A stretch of 64,000 bases of DNA from Inia geoffrensis (GCA_036417435.1 CM070904.1:16846835-16910834); one strand, 5' to 3'; counted from the stretch's first letter, positions 23,035 to 35,435 are shown. Notes: a model not told the origin generated them from the letters alone. Program-made: numbers and translations.

Positions 23035-23450
23035 TCCTCCTGGCTGACTTGGTGCTGTTTAATTTCATTCTGATATATCTAAATATATATTTCTTGCTAT
23101 TTATCCTTCTTGGAATGAATTATGCTTCCTGTATATTACTGTGTGTCACAACATTTTTTTCAAATATATTTCTTACCCCTTTCCACTATTGTATTCCAAT
23201 TAGATGTATATTGGAACTTTTTACTATATCCTCAGTGTGTATAAACCTCCTTTCACAGCTTCTGTTTTTTCTCTGTGTTGCATTCTGCATCATTTATCCA
23301 TATATATTTGTTAGTGCACTTATTCTCTTTTTTACTTTGTTTTTAATTTGCTTTGTAATATATTGCTTGTTTTTCAAATATGCCAACTTGTTTTTGAAAG
23401 TTGTGTTCATGTTTTTTAAACAGAACATTATTTCTTTAAATTAACATTTG
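23035..23450 (-). mobile_element. L1 ORF1 remnant, reverse strand
   Basis: On the plus strand the order of words matches the reverse complement of old L1 ORF1: ctatttatccttcttggaat, attccaattagatgtatatt, tctctgtgttgcattctgca, then ttttcaaatatgccaac. Translated in reverse this corresponds to the ORF1p coiled coil and the following domain. It is frame-broken. The long plus-strand open frame 23049-23444 (131 codons) is the antisense of this relic. It is very hydrophobic because of its T-rich codons and is not a gene. Confidence 0.7.
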
Positions 23451-23689
23451 TAAGCATCTGCAGTCCTAATACTACATTTTGTTCTCTCTGTTGTTTGTTC
23501 TTTCTGTGGACTCTCTCACATGCCGTACTGTTTCAATTGATTTGTAATTTGTTTGTGAGCTCCCATTCAGCCAATTGTATTTGATAGAAATCCCATAGTA
23601 TCTAGGTTGAGCTTGAGTTTCTTTAGAGAGTATTTCCACTTATTTCTTTCAGAACCTCTAAGGCAGTGCCTCTAGGTATTTACTGTGTG

Positions 23690-24182
23690 TGGTAGACAGA
23701 ATAAAAGCCCTTCAAAAATGCTCATTTCTTAATTCCCAGACCTTGAGTATGTGTTACCTTCTATGCCAAATGGGCTTTGCAGATGGAGTTATTGGATTAT
23801 GCAAGTGTGCCCAATGTAATCACAAAGAGTCTTATAAGAGTAAGGCAGGAGGGTCATAGTAAGGGAATGAGATGTGATGCTATAAATAGAGTAGAAAGGC
23901 AGAAAGGGAGAAGGAAAGAGATTTTAAATGTTATACTGGTGGCTCTGAAGATGGAGAAAAAGCTACAAGCAGAGAAATGCAAGCAGCATCTAGGAACCTA
24001 GAAAGGCAAGGGGATGGATTCTTCCCTAGAACTTCCAGAAGGAATGTGGGCTTCCAATACCTTGATATTAGAAATTCTGATCTCCAGGAAGATAATAAAT
24101 TTGGGTTGATTTCCACTAAATTTGTGGTTACATCAGTTTGCTTGTTCCACTAAGTTTGTTACAGCAGCAATAGGAAACCAAG
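23690..24182 (+). mobile_element. MLT1 (C-like) MaLR LTR, near full length
   Basis: Runs in consensus order: gtgtggtagacagaataaa, tgtgttaccttctatgcc, gggctttgcagatggagt, gcccaatgtaatcacaaag, taaggcaggagggtcatag, ggctctgaagatggag, cagaaggaatgtgggctt, ending gtttgttacagcagcaatag. The frame at 23777-24001 is a chance opening in the LTR. Confidence 0.85.
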
Positions 24183-24184
24183 GC

Positions 24185-24340
24185 AATGTGCATGCAAATC
24201 ACCTTGGGGTCTTGTTAATAACACAAAAGCATCTGATGGTAGGCCTGGGAAAGAGTGAGAGTTTCTGTATTTCTAGGAAATTTCCAGGTGATCCAGACGC
24301 TGCTGGGTGTTTGTGGATCACACGTTGAGTATCAGGGATC
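24185..24340. mobile_element. MER5A-like nonautonomous hAT element
   Basis: Directly abuts the MLT1 LTR. Matches: atgcaaatcaccttggggtc, ttgttaataacac, gagtttctgtatttctagg, ttccaggtgatccagacgct, gtggatcacacgttgagtat. Confidence 0.7.
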
Positions 24341-24344
24341 TAGG

Positions 24345-25134
24345 GTAATATTACCTTAAAAACGCACTAAAAAATTCTCTACTTGAGTTTCCCCAGACCA
24401 TGAAGGTCATTGAAAATCAAACCTCAAACACTGTGTGAAGGCAATTTTCTTTTTCTATCACAACCTTTCATGGAGATGAGGTCCCTAACTTTTTGAAAAG
24501 TTCTTGTTTAAGGTTTCTCCTGGTGCAAACTCCATGGCTTTTTTCTGTCTCCTGAAGTGAATTTAAAACCCACGGCACTAAATTTATGGTATAAGCAAAT
24601 ACTTGTAAGAAAGCTTTTATCTCGTGCTTTGTTTACTTTGCTGGTTTCATCTCCTCTGTCATTTTTGGTCTCTATATGGTCCTGCTCTCTCAGCTATGTA
24701 TTCATGAGGATATTTATTGCATTTTATCTGGGATTTCAAGTTATTTTTGTACCAAGAGGAATATTAAATTTGTTATAATCCTAAAAATATAGTCTTCATC
24801 TATATTTGCAAATTTGGAAATTCTCTACTCATTTCTCAGTGAATGTCTCCTCAATTATTTCTGTTTGTTTTTAGGTGATTCTTGCCACTACGACCAATTA
24901 ATTGTTAAGTAAAAGTGTATGTCCTAAATAATAGTTAATATTGGTTTTGAAGAATAAAAGTCAATATCAGAGAGATTAAGTGTTTAATACAATTAATGTG
25001 TATGTGAATTGCTTTAGACACTTGGATTAAAGAAAGGAAGACATTGTGGGTAAATAGGAAAATCTACATTTTCTGTTGTCTCAATCACTAACTTAAATCT
25101 CTGTAGATGCCATGAGCCATGGACTTCATATACA
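24345..25134. other. Unassigned sequence
   Basis: No gene or recognisable repeat was seen. Confidence 0.5.
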
Positions 25135-25415
25135 TTAATTAGTTCATCTGATCTTCACAACAACTTTACAGAGTAAGGATTATCCTGATTTTAGACATGA
25201 GAAAACTCAGAAGGAAAATAAACTTCTAGAGAACCCTCCTAGAAATGTTAAGAACTTATACACTTACGAATTACAGTAATATTTATTATGTATCTGGATG
25301 TACCAAGATCAGAAAGAAACAATATCCTACAGCTTGAAAAGTGGAGAGTCTGTAGTGGAAACCAGGACTTTCTCAAACCAAGTCTATGCTCTTTCCACTA
25401 TTCCATGTTAGGTCT
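25135..25415 (-). mobile_element. MIR SINE, reverse, with an internal insertion
   Basis: The 3' half (gatcttcacaacaactttac, gattttagacatgagaaaac) and the 5' half (ggaaaccaggactttctcaa, tctatgctctttccactatt) of a reverse MIR are separated by about 90 bp of unrelated sequence around 25240-25330. Confidence 0.6.
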
Positions 25416-26877
25416 AAAATTGTCCAAAATAGAGATTTGCAATTGATTTTGAGTACTGTATGGAATTCTATCTAAAGTTTACTTACACAGTGAGATAGTC
25501 TCTTTCATCTCCTGCTAGTTGAAAAGCCAATTGGTGTAAATATTTATGGAAATTTTTGACAAGAGCAAAAATATATTACTTATGTACATGAGCAAATAAT
25601 CACTTTTGGATACATATACACACACAAACAAACGCAAATACTCTACCACTGATTGTTACTATTGTATATCAATGGATCACAAATTCCTGACCTAACCTCC
25701 TCAACATATTCTACAACTAATTTCTCCAAGGAGCTTCACATTTTCTCCCACTTCATCAGTCTCATAAGTTCACTTCACTGAGAAGACTTGTCATTAAGCA
25801 TGAATTTCTTTGATTTCTCCTGTCCCCTATTACGTACTTTCCACAACCAAAAACATCCTGAAGTCACAAATACCACCTTTATTTAGAAGCCACAACCCCT
25901 CCACGTGTTCTTAAGTCCAACAATTTGTGTCCCAGATATTGAGTTCTATTATTACTGAAGGTTTTTTTTCCCTTTAATTTCTCCCTCTGACAAATTTTTT
26001 CCTTTGTTAATCATTCTTAAAACTCTCTCACCCTAAAAACTAAATTATCCTTTGCCTCCTATGCTATGTGTCCTGCAAGACACTGTTTAATCTTTTACTC
26101 TTTTCACTTAAACTTCACAAAGAAAAAACTACCCTCTGTCATCTCACTGAAAATTTATTTCTCAAGTCATGATAATTTCGTTCCTAATCTCACAAAAGAA
26201 CTGAAACTTTTCTTAATAGCATTGAGTTGCCAAATTTAATGAAAAATTTCCCGACCTTATATTAATATTTCCTGTTATATTTAGCATCACTAATCATTCC
26301 TTACTTGAGAAAATGTCTACTTTCCCCTCATGGCTACTTCTAAGATGTTCTTGGGAATTATTACATATTAATTTTCCATAGATTTCTGTCTTTGAGTCTC
26401 TGCTTTTTATCATTCATCATACTTTAGTAGTTTTCTTGGATGCTGGTAACTCATGAATCCATTTCTTCTACCTGTCCTCTCTCCACCAAACTTCAGTTAT
26501 TCTATCTTATTGCCTGAGGGCCAATTACCTCTGAATGCCCTACAAGTACTTCACATTGTCCAGATTCAAAATGGAATTGATTTTCTTCCTCTATTTGTGA
26601 TGACTTCATATATCAGTCAAAAGTGCCACCATTAATCAGTTCATATCTGAGAATCACCCTTGCCCACTCTCTTCTTCATGCTCACAATTAGTTCAACCAT
26701 GTTCTTTGTCAATTAAAATCCAATCAGGAGACAGAACCCACACAGTAATTTGAAATGAGAAAACTTAATATAAAGCCTATATCAGGGGAATAAAAGGTAA
26801 GGACAACTCTAAAAAATACCTTTCTGCTGAAGGAGAGTGTCAAAAGTAAAAAACAAACTTAGAAGTAGAGGAGTTTC
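25416..26877. other. Unassigned sequence
   Basis: AT-rich, no exon seen. The part around 26713-26790 has the look of an old LTR or L1 relic (aatcaggagacagaacccac) that I cannot place. Confidence 0.45.
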
Positions 26878-27268
26878 TTTTTATTTTTTGGATTAATTTT
26901 TTTTAAATTGAAGTATAGTTAATTTACAGTGTTATGTTCGTTTCAGGAGTACAGCAAAGTGATTCACTTATACAGACATATATATCTATTTTTTTCAGAT
27001 TATTTTCTCTTATAGGTTATTACAAAACATTGAGTATAGTTCCCTGTGCTATATACAGTAGATCCTTGTTGGTTATCTACTTTATATATAGCTGTGCGTA
27101 TATGTTAATCCCAAACTCCTAATTTATCCCTCCCTCCATTTCTTCTTTGGTAACCGTAAGTTTGTGAAAGGGTCTATTTCTGTTTTGTATATAAGTTTAT
27201 TTGTATCATTTTTTTTAATTCCACATGTAAGTGATATCATATTATATTTGTCTTTCTGTCTGGCTTAA
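26878..27268 (-). mobile_element. 5'-truncated L1 3' end, reverse
   Basis: Same 3' UTR type as at 18574 (aaattgaagtatagttaatt, tatagttccctgtgctatat, ccttgttggttatcta), extending further into the UTR to ttgtctttctgtctggctta. No clear TSD, so the ends are approximate. Confidence 0.85.
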
Positions 27269-27771
27269 TTGCCTTCTTCAAGACAGGGTTTCAGACCCTG
27301 TTGAAATAGATGTGGTAGCAGATCACCAGTTTGTGGAAAAATTCTCAGGGTTGAACTGAGTCAGAGCTATTTCACAGTTTTCAGGCAAACAGGAAACACT
27401 TGTGCAGAATACAGGTGGATAAAAATTGTGGATGGGATTTTCAAGCAGGAAAAAACCCTCTGAGCTGCAGGTGACCATGGCTGGTAGGAAGGTCCACAAA
27501 TATGGGTCAGGGCTTTAGGAGCTGCTAAGTGGCTAGTGGTGTGAGGCCTGAGATATGTGGTGTCTGTGTTAGGTGTTTCTTGACATACATATGAGATTCA
27601 GTTTTCTATCTATTTTCTACTGATCCAACTAAATAACCTACCCAAATGGGAATTCTAAGTCACTCTTTTTAAGAGTCTTCAAAAATACTCATTTTCATAT
27701 ATAAACTCTGTAATTATTTATCAAGCAAATAAGCTCCTTTTCCCTTTTTTATGGCCAGATCTCTTAGCATT
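27269..27771. other. Unassigned sequence
   Basis: No gene or recognised repeat before the next SINE. Confidence 0.5.
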
Positions 27772-27782
27772 CATTGGGTTTT

Positions 27783-27985
27783 TTTTTTTTTTTGCAGTAC
27801 ATGGGCCTCTCACTGTTGTGGCCTCTCCCGTTGCAGAGCACAGGCTCTGGACACGCATGCCCAGCAGCCATGGCTCACAGGCCCAGCTGCTCTGCGGCAT
27901 GTGGGATCTTCCTGGACCGGGGCACGAACCCATGTCCCCTGCATCGGTAGGCAGACTCCCAACCACTGCGCCACCAGGGAAGCCC
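27783..27985 (-). mobile_element. CHR-2-type SINE, reverse, with near-perfect TSD
   Basis: Full-length reverse copy. The flanks cattgggtttt (27772) and cattggctttt (27986) form a TSD with one mismatch. Confidence 0.92.
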
Positions 27986-27996
27986 CATTGGCTTTT

Positions 27997-29683
27997 TTCA
28001 TTGGCTTTGCCAACTACAATCTGTCTTTGGGAGCTCTCACTCCGTGTTCTCATCCATTCGTTCTCTGAAAGAATCATTTCTTCTATTTTGGTCTTGTTCC
28101 AAGAAAATTACAATAGTGTTAAATGGACGCTCCTGAAAAATGGTAGGGAGACTAATTCAAATTGTAGTTCTTAGGGCCAGAACAGACGTGAGATAAATAG
28201 GAACAATGAGGAGGACTTATAATCATTGTCAGTCAAGTGTATTTGTTAGCACCAAAGAGCAATAAGAGAATATAAGGTTAACATCCTCCCTTAATATGTT
28301 TAGATTATTATTATGGTCTTAATAATTTCATGAAACTTGCCCTTTTTCTGCTATACTCAGGGACAGAAATGCTCCAAAAGTTTGGAACTAATTGGCTCCC
28401 TTTCAGCTGATTCTGAGATATTGCTCATTTACCAGCTAAGCGTCTTGGAAGGCAAAGGGCCTTGATACTGTCATGCCAATTCACCATATTCTCAGGTAGA
28501 TTCCACCTAAAAAAAATGTTCGCCCAAGCCTGCTGTGACCACAAACATAAACAAACAGAAAAATTTGTCAAAATACATAAAGTTACTTCATGTGGCAACC
28601 AACCTCTTTGTATCATTCATCATCAGATTGTGTATTATACGGGAATTGAAAATATAAATCTCATGTTCATCTGATCTATGACCCAACTTCAGGAGATATA
28701 TACCTCTTTTTAGGTGTAAATGTCATGGAAAAGGATACAGTCATCATTCATTTATAAATATTTTTTTGTGGTAGCTATTTTCAATTACTAAATTAAACAT
28801 TACATTAAGCAGATATTGGGAAGTTTTCTGATATATCCAAATAATAAGTTTTATTTAATAAAAACCCTTTAGCATTTATAATAAAAAATTGTCATAATGA
28901 GTGTTGAGTACCTGAGTACTGTCAAAATAAAAAAAAAAATAATAAGATCATTGAAATATTGAGTCCATGGAGTAAAAGAAACACATCCTTCCTCAGATAG
29001 CAGGAAGGCATATATTATAAGCCAAAAGATACCAGTGATCTCTATTCTTTGTTCTATGTAGCCAAGGATATGACATCCTTTAATAAAATATTGTCAATAT
29101 AGTTTATATACCTTTATGGAATATTTATTAAGAATTGAATAAAATATATAAAATAGTGTATAATAACCCCATTTAGGCAAGACAGAAATTTGGTAGTTTG
29201 ATTGGCAATTCTTATCTCTACGTTTTACCAATTTGTCTCTTTAATATAAACTCTCCTTAAACTGTATGTTTCTGTGTATGAAAACGATGATCTGACATAG
29301 AAGAGGCTATAGACAAATTTCCTAGGACTTGTTAATACCCTTAAGAAATAAGCAGAAATATTTGCCTTTCTATGATAAATGTATGTTGCTGCTAATTAAC
29401 GCAGATGAAACACAGAATATTTCTAAAAAACATTGTCTCTAACATTACATACCAGACATCATCATTCTTCTGACTTTTATCTTCTTTATTTAAGGCATTT
29501 GAAGTTGCCAACTTTATTTGCTGAAAGTATAGAAAGCTTTGGGATAAGAAGAAAAAATATTCAATAAGCACAAAGCTTTTCATAGTAACTTGAAAAGGTT
29601 AAATTAAAATGTATACATTGCATAACTGAAATTGTATGCCCATTAAACAATAATTCCTCATTTCCCTCTCCCTTTAGCTCTGG
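27997..29683. other. Unassigned AT-rich sequence
   Basis: About 1.7 kb with only short open frames and no repeat I recognise. Confidence 0.5.
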
Positions 29684-29755
29684 CTACACACACATACATA
29701 CACACACACACACACACACATACACACACACACACACACACTCACACTCACACAA
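29684..29755 (+). repeat. Interrupted (CA)n microsatellite
   Basis: CA runs broken by cata and cactca variants. The open frame in this stretch (29684-29884, minus) is a Cys-Val artefact of the repeat. Confidence 0.95.
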
Positions 29756-29984
29756 GCATACAAAAATGGTTAGCCAAACAGCCAATGTTAATTGTACTTC
29801 TTTCTCTCCAACAGTAAGATATGAAAGGCTACCAAACAAATTGAGGCTTAAAATCTGGCAGGTGAAGCCTCCCGTAACAAGCACAATGACATCTGTAACA
29901 AGAAGAACAACTACGCCTTACTTCAAAGTATCAGGTTCTGCTTTTGATTAGAGGAGAAAATTACAATGTAAATCCCACAATAGG

Positions 29985-30230
29985 GAAAAAATTAATATGC
30001 CATGAGTAAGTGGGCTTTATATCAGATTTCAAAAGTTGGTTGAACATTCAAAAATCAATTGTAATTTACCACTTGAACAGAGAAAGATAAAACTTGTGAT
30101 CACTTCAATAAATGCAGACAAAAGAATAGAAGAGACCTTTCTTAATCTGATAGAGGAGATCTAGCAAACCCTATAATTAATGTTATACTAAACAGTCATG
30201 TATTAAAACCTTCCCCTATAGGCTGCTCCC
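29985..30230 (+). mobile_element. L1 ORF2 reverse-transcriptase fragment
   Basis: Plus-strand match to the RT part of old L1 ORF2: caaaagttggttgaacattc, aaaatcaattgtaattta, atcacttcaataaatgcaga, then aaccctataattaatgttat and actaaacagtc. Frame-broken. Confidence 0.65.
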
Positions 30231-30339
30231 TTAATAAATCACTTTTACAAGAATTAACATCTCAGTTTCAGCATTTAAGTAATTGAAACTTTCCCAGAAA
30301 TAAGTCATTTTATATTTTTTAAAGATATTAGAAAACAAA

Positions 30340-30670
30340 TAATATAATCACAATGATACAGGATATTAGAACTAAAAATAAATACTGAACTTAATGAAAT
30401 AAAAAGAAATAAATATTTAAAGATAAATCTAAACTTATCTTTAGAAAAGATTAATAGAATAGCCTTTATGAACTTGATTAACTAAAAAAGAATAAAAAAA
30501 CAAGATTAGGAATAAAAAAAGAAATATTTCATATTTCTCTTACACCTGTGGAGTTATACATAAATATAAGAGAAATAAAAATAAGAAGATACCATGAGCA
30601 AATCTATAACAAAAATATCAAAAACTAGAGTAAATTATTTATAAGTAAAATTAAAGCATTTTTAATAACC
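30340..30670 (+). mobile_element. L1 ORF2 fragment from upstream of the RT core
   Basis: Resembles the ORF2 part that normally precedes the RT motif: gaaaagattaatagaatagc, cttgattaactaaaaaaga, aacaagattaggaat, ataccatgagcaaatctat. It lies after the RT fragment, opposite to the order in an intact L1. Confidence 0.5.
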
Positions 30671-30846
30671 TAAGAATAATTAGAATATTTTGACACAAAA
30701 GGGATTGCAAACATGATTCAAAATTATCAGAATCAGCTGCCATTACAACTGATTTCTGTTAAAGAATTGCTGAGTCCATTATACTTTAAGTATGCTAGAA
30801 AATTTATATTCTATAAATAATGTTCTAATATTAGAAATAATATTCT

Positions 30847-31120
30847 AGTGGGACTTCCCTGGTGGTCCAGTTGTAAAGAATCTGCCTTCCAATGCAGGGG
30901 ATGTGGGTTCAATCCCTGGTCTGGGAGCTAAGATCCCACATGCCACGGGGCAACTAAGCCCGCACACGCCACAACTACTGAGCTCATGCGCCTCAACAAG
31001 AGAGCCAGCATGTTACAAACTACAGAGCCCATGCGCCCTGGAGCCCACGCACCACAACTAGAGAGAAGCCGGAGTGCTGCAACTGCACACCAGATCAATC
31101 TCACTTATTGTATTGTAAAA
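30847..31120 (+). mobile_element. CHR-1-type SINE, 3' end missing
   Basis: Starts gggacttccctggtgg and has the longer CHR-1 body with repeated cacaactactgag-like units. The usual (aataaa)n tail is absent. The sequence passes directly into a possible LTR. The frame at 30986-31174 is part of the SINE. Confidence 0.85.
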
Positions 31121-31525
31121 CCTAAAATTTCAAGTGCTGCCTTGACATTTTTGAGCCTCCACAGGGCCCCATAAAACCCTAATTGTGAGGTGCCTTTGCC
31201 AGATATGCACCCCACCCAGTGGGAAATGCTCCCCACCCCCATGCCAGCCAGTCCCCTGATCAGCCATTACCTGTCCTCAACCGATTGGATTTCACCTCCT
31301 TGCCAACCCATGAAACTTTTCAAAGAAGCCAATCACACAGTCCTGATGGGACCAGGTGTTATTCTACCCTCTGGATACTATGAAGCATGCCTCCCTTGGT
31401 CCCTATTGGGTCACTTTGCTCCCGAGTGCAACCCCAGTGTGGCTTTGAACGTCCTGTATGTCCTCTTCCTCCAGGGTGTGAGTATATTTGACCAATAAAC
31501 TGTTACCATCTCATCTGTCTAGTGC
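31105..31525 (+). mobile_element. Possible ERV LTR
   Basis: Unlike its surroundings, this segment is C-rich. It has a ccaatcac box near 31330, an aataaa signal at 31494-31499 and a short downstream U5-like part ending near tgtactcagcc. I cannot assign a family and found no TSD. The frame at 31190-31498 is within it and may be chance. Confidence 0.45.
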
Positions 31526-31622
31526 CTAGTGTTGTGTACTCAGCCATTGTATACTCTTTATTGCATACTCTTTACCAGCAGGTAAATTGAAGGTGTTCAG
31601 AACACTTAAGAATATGGATACA

Positions 31623-31824
31623 GGGCTTCCCTGGTGGTGCAGTGGTTGAGCGTCCGCCTGCGGATGCAGGGGACACGGGTTCGTGCCCCGGTCCAGGAAG
31701 ATCCCACATGCCGCGGAGCGGCTGTGCCCGTGAGCCACGGCCGCTGAGCCTGAGCGTCCGGAGCCTGTGCTCCGCAATGGGAGAAGCCACAACAATGAGA
31801 GGCCCGTGTACTGCAAAAAAAAAA
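31623..31824 (+). mobile_element. CHR-2-type SINE with 15-bp TSD
   Basis: Full-length. The perfect TSD aagaatatggataca lies at 31608-31622 and 31825-31839. Confidence 0.95.
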
Positions 31825-31839
31825 AAGAATATGGATACA

Positions 31840-33068
31840 AAAAAATCTAAGTAAATAGCAAACGCATTCCAATAAAGTATAAAAATAACAAATACTACAA
31901 AATGAATGTAGATGTATTCCAGAAAAGCAAGGGAGGTTTCATGTGAAGAAATCCATCTATCTATTAGCTAAATATAGAGTGAGAAACCTCTCACTGAATG
32001 CTGATATTTTATATATATAATAATAAAATTTTTAATGTTATAAGAATTAAAGGTGGCTAAATAAATATAATAAAAATAAGTTTCCAAAGTCAAACATGTT
32101 TTAAATAGATGAACATTAATAACATTAAAATTAAAATCTGTAACTTTGCAAAGGTGATCTCTGTTACCATTTTTATAATTCACTGTACTTCAGGAGTTCC
32201 AACGTATGCATTTTTCTGATGATACATTGCATATTTGTAAAACTGAGGAGGCTCTAGTAAAATATGAGAAGCAGTAGTAAACTTGCTATTATGATAATGG
32301 TATACTTATTCCATATATTAAAATACATTTATTTTTCTAAGTACTAAAATCAATTCCAAAACTCAAGGAGGAAAGTTTTTTAAACTTCTCATGTGGTCTC
32401 AGAATGTATTAAAACGTTATACTGCAAACAGAATTTGTTTGTCATGTTTTTTGTGATTATTAAAGTGAAGATTGATTAACGTTGCTAAATTAAAAACAGC
32501 TTATTATTCACTTTCTCAATTAATAAAACGTTCTATCATGTGCGATCCAAAGAAAGCTTGCAGTGAAAACTGGTTTCCTAACCCAGATCATTGGAGAATC
32601 CTATGTTTCATCTGGTTCCCCTTTATTCCTGACAAAGAAAAATGGCTGTGTCCAATCTATATATGGAACTACCTAGACATGACCATTTATATAACATGTA
32701 TTGATTGAAAGATCATGTGCCAGTCATTTGGTCAAGACCCTGGGAACTCATTAGAAAACAAAAACATTAACACAGAGTATATATATTACATATATAATCT
32801 TCAGAGGAGCCATCTTTGAGTAAGAGGAGACAGAAAGAACAAAATGAATTAAGTGACACACTAAAAAAGTATAGTAGTTACTGGGGTAAAGGAATGTGAA
32901 GTGTCTGTGTGTGTGCTGCAGTTTAAATAGGCTTTTAAAGCGATTTCTCACTGTGTAAATGTCATATAAGCAAAGACTTAAAAGAAGGGAATCAGCCCAT
33001 GTAGATATACAGGGAAAAACATTCCAGATATAGAGAAGAGCGAGTGCAAAGAGCCCAAAAAAGGCAAT
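31840..33068. other. Unassigned AT-rich sequence
   Basis: No gene or recognised repeat. The small frames at 31968-32183 and 32472-32708 do not resemble known proteins. Confidence 0.5.
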
Positions 33069-33651
33069 ATTGTTACCAAAAAAGCTTTATCAAAAGTCCA
33101 GGCTCTTGTTCAACTCCTCCAAAAGAATTTGGATGAGGAATACAAAACACAAAGGAAAAAAATAAATAAAAAAATAACACTGAGGCTGAGAGCAAAGAGA
33201 ACAAAGAAGCAGTTTATTTAGGGCAGAAGCAAAAGTCACACACTCAGAGAAGAGTGCAGGGCGGGTGGCCATCCTCCCAAATGAAGGGCATGGAGCAGGG
33301 TTTTTGGCTCCCCCTTTTGTATCTTAATTTTAGCCCTTGAAATGGGTGGGGGCTTTTTGAATAGAGATGGAATATTCATTGAGGGGAGGGTTGAGATGTG
33401 GCCTGGATTGCACCAGGTTGCGTCAGCTCTCAGTCCTGCACATTTGTCTCCTGAAGCCACCGCACTCCTGCTCTGAGAGCTGTTTGGAAGGTCATACACG
33501 GTCATTAGGAAACTGCATTTTTATTGCACTTGGTCCACCGTTTTCATGGTCAGAGTTTCTGTTTTATATCCCCTTTCTTCATGTGTCCTGGCCTCATTCT
33601 GCCTAATGCCTATGCAGGAGGAGGCTAACCTTTGGCCCGGCCCTGTCTTTC
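33069..33651 (-). mobile_element. Probable solo ERV LTR, reverse
   Basis: Read in reverse it starts tgaggcaggaaagacagg and has a gatacaaaagggg TATA-like site (about 33316-33328). An aataaa signal follows at 33213-33218, roughly 100 bp downstream, then a T-rich U5-like end at ggtaaca. The size of about 580 bp and the order U3, R, U5 fit an ERV1-type LTR. No polypurine tract or internal sequence follows on the upstream side, so it looks like a solo LTR. Family not named. Confidence 0.55.
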
Positions 33652-34854
33652 CTGCCTCAATACCCTAAAAGAAAAGTGAGCAGGGGGAAAGGAAAAGGAG
33701 TTCAAGGTCAGAAAGCTATAGCAGGATTCAGATGGGGCTTATAGGCTAATGATAGGATGATGGTTTTTACTGGGGGATGGGGACCTTCTGGGAGCCTTTG
33801 AAAGGAAGGTTGGCATGACATGACCTATTTTATCATTTGCAGAACTCTAAAAGGCAACAAGGTGCCTCCCAAATATTACCTCTATCAGCATGTCATAGTG
33901 TTGTGTTAACGTCATCCTTTTAGTCTCTTCAGGAACACACTAGAATGGAATGAAGAATCATGTTGAATAGAACAGTAAGGGAGATTAAGCCCAGCAATAA
34001 GCAAGCAAGGAGATCACATAAGCAGCAACTGTGGTGGTACTAGAAAGAATTCTATATTAGCCTGGTACATATAGAAATGCCATACTGGATGTGTTGCTTT
34101 TAATATTTATGCTCATAGAAATCAGCAGGCTCTCCCACATATTAACATAGCTTGGAAGTGGTAGCTTAGTTTGACAGCATGAACGTAGAAGTGAAGCCAG
34201 ACATAAAAGAAAGGACTCCCAGTGCACAAAGGAAGTTCTACCCCAGGCTGAGGAGTCTGCACATATTCCATGTGCAAGAGAGCATCAGAAAAACCAGAAG
34301 GCCTGTTCTGAGCTGCTTCCAGTTTTCATAATTTCTCTATTTGTAGGTGGTACAAGTGATGCTTCTTAACAGGAAAGATCACATCCGAAAACATTTAACT
34401 AGTAAGATGATGATCAACTTTGACAATACGTTGGAACATATTTTACATTTACAGCTTCAGATAATTTATTGCCTTTATGGGGTTCTGGGTGTGGGCTTGT
34501 TCTTCTTATAACTCTTAATCTACCAGACTCTCATGGGGGACTGAGAAAAGCCACCAGTAGCCTTTTTCCATTTGTCAACAGTGCCCAAGCTAGTCCTTCT
34601 CTAATGGCAGGTGTGTCTCACAGCCCTGGTGAACATTGGCTTCCGTGTATGACCAGGAGCATTCATGTTCTTTTTGGAGCATGCAAGCTGCAGTTGTAGT
34701 TTATTTATCATCCAGCCCTGCAAGATGCACCTCTGGTCTGCCTACGTAAAACTGTTCCCAGCTCTGTTGCTGGGCAGGGGCTTTCCAGGAAATGGGCAGA
34801 AGAGAATATAGGCTGAAGTGGTTGCATAGGAGAATTAAATCTGAAGCTTACTTA
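33652..34854. other. Unassigned sequence
   Basis: No gene or clear repeat. The frame at 34469-34699 has no recognisable domain. Confidence 0.5.
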
Positions 34855-34990
34855 TAACCTTCATGACCTTAAATGAAGAACTTAAATTATCTTTGCTTCA
34901 TTCTCTTTATCTTTAAAATAAGTGCAACAATTTATATTTCCCTTGTTTGGTAGCGTGGTTAAGTTAAATAGCATAAACAGATTATAGTGG
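34855..34990 (+). mobile_element. Possible MIR fragment
   Basis: Shows the MIR order: catgaccttaaatgaagaac, ttaaattatctttgcttca, tctttatctttaaaataagt. Strongly diverged. Confidence 0.4.
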
Positions 34991-35103
34991 TCTGGAAAGT
35001 CATATACACTTGTATGGCATCATTCGCAATGTGATGATACTATTAACAATAATAAATATTAATTGTTTTTAAACCATATAGGAATTCACCTATGTTTCCC
35101 TAA

Positions 35104-35420
35104 CTTAAAAAAAATTTTTTTAATGTTTATTTATTTTTGGCTGTGTTGGGTCTTCGTTGCTGTGTGCAGGCTTTCTCTAGTTGCGATGAGCAGGGGTTAC
35201 TCTTCATTGCTGTGTGCAGGCCTCTCATAGCGGTGGCTTCTCTTGTGGAGCACAGGCTCTAGGAGCTCAGGCTTCAGTAGTTGTGATGTATGGGCTCAGT
35301 AGTTGTGGCCCACGGGCTCACTTGCTCTGCGACATGTGGGATCTTCCTGGACCAGGGATTGAACCCATGTACCCTGCATTGGCAGGTGGATTCTTAACCA
35401 CTGCACCACCAGGGAAGTCC
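35104..35420 (-). mobile_element. CHR-1-type SINE, reverse, long form with TSD
   Basis: Long CHR-1 body in reverse, from tttggctgtgttgggtcttc to accaccagggaagtcc. The TSD cctatgtttccctaa at 35089-35103 is matched at 35421-35435 with one change. Confidence 0.92.
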
Positions 35421-35435
35421 CCTATGTTTCTCTAA

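Noticed and set aside
23049..23444. 131-codon hydrophobic frame that looks like a membrane protein
   Set aside because: It is the antisense of an L1 ORF1 relic. The Phe/Leu/Ile richness comes from T-rich DNA.
27721..28174. Two 118-codon frames on opposite strands
   Set aside because: Both run across the CHR-2 SINE at 27783-27985, and the shared peptide comes from the SINE.
29684..29884. Cys/Val-rich frame on the minus strand
   Set aside because: It is the translation of a (CA)n microsatellite.
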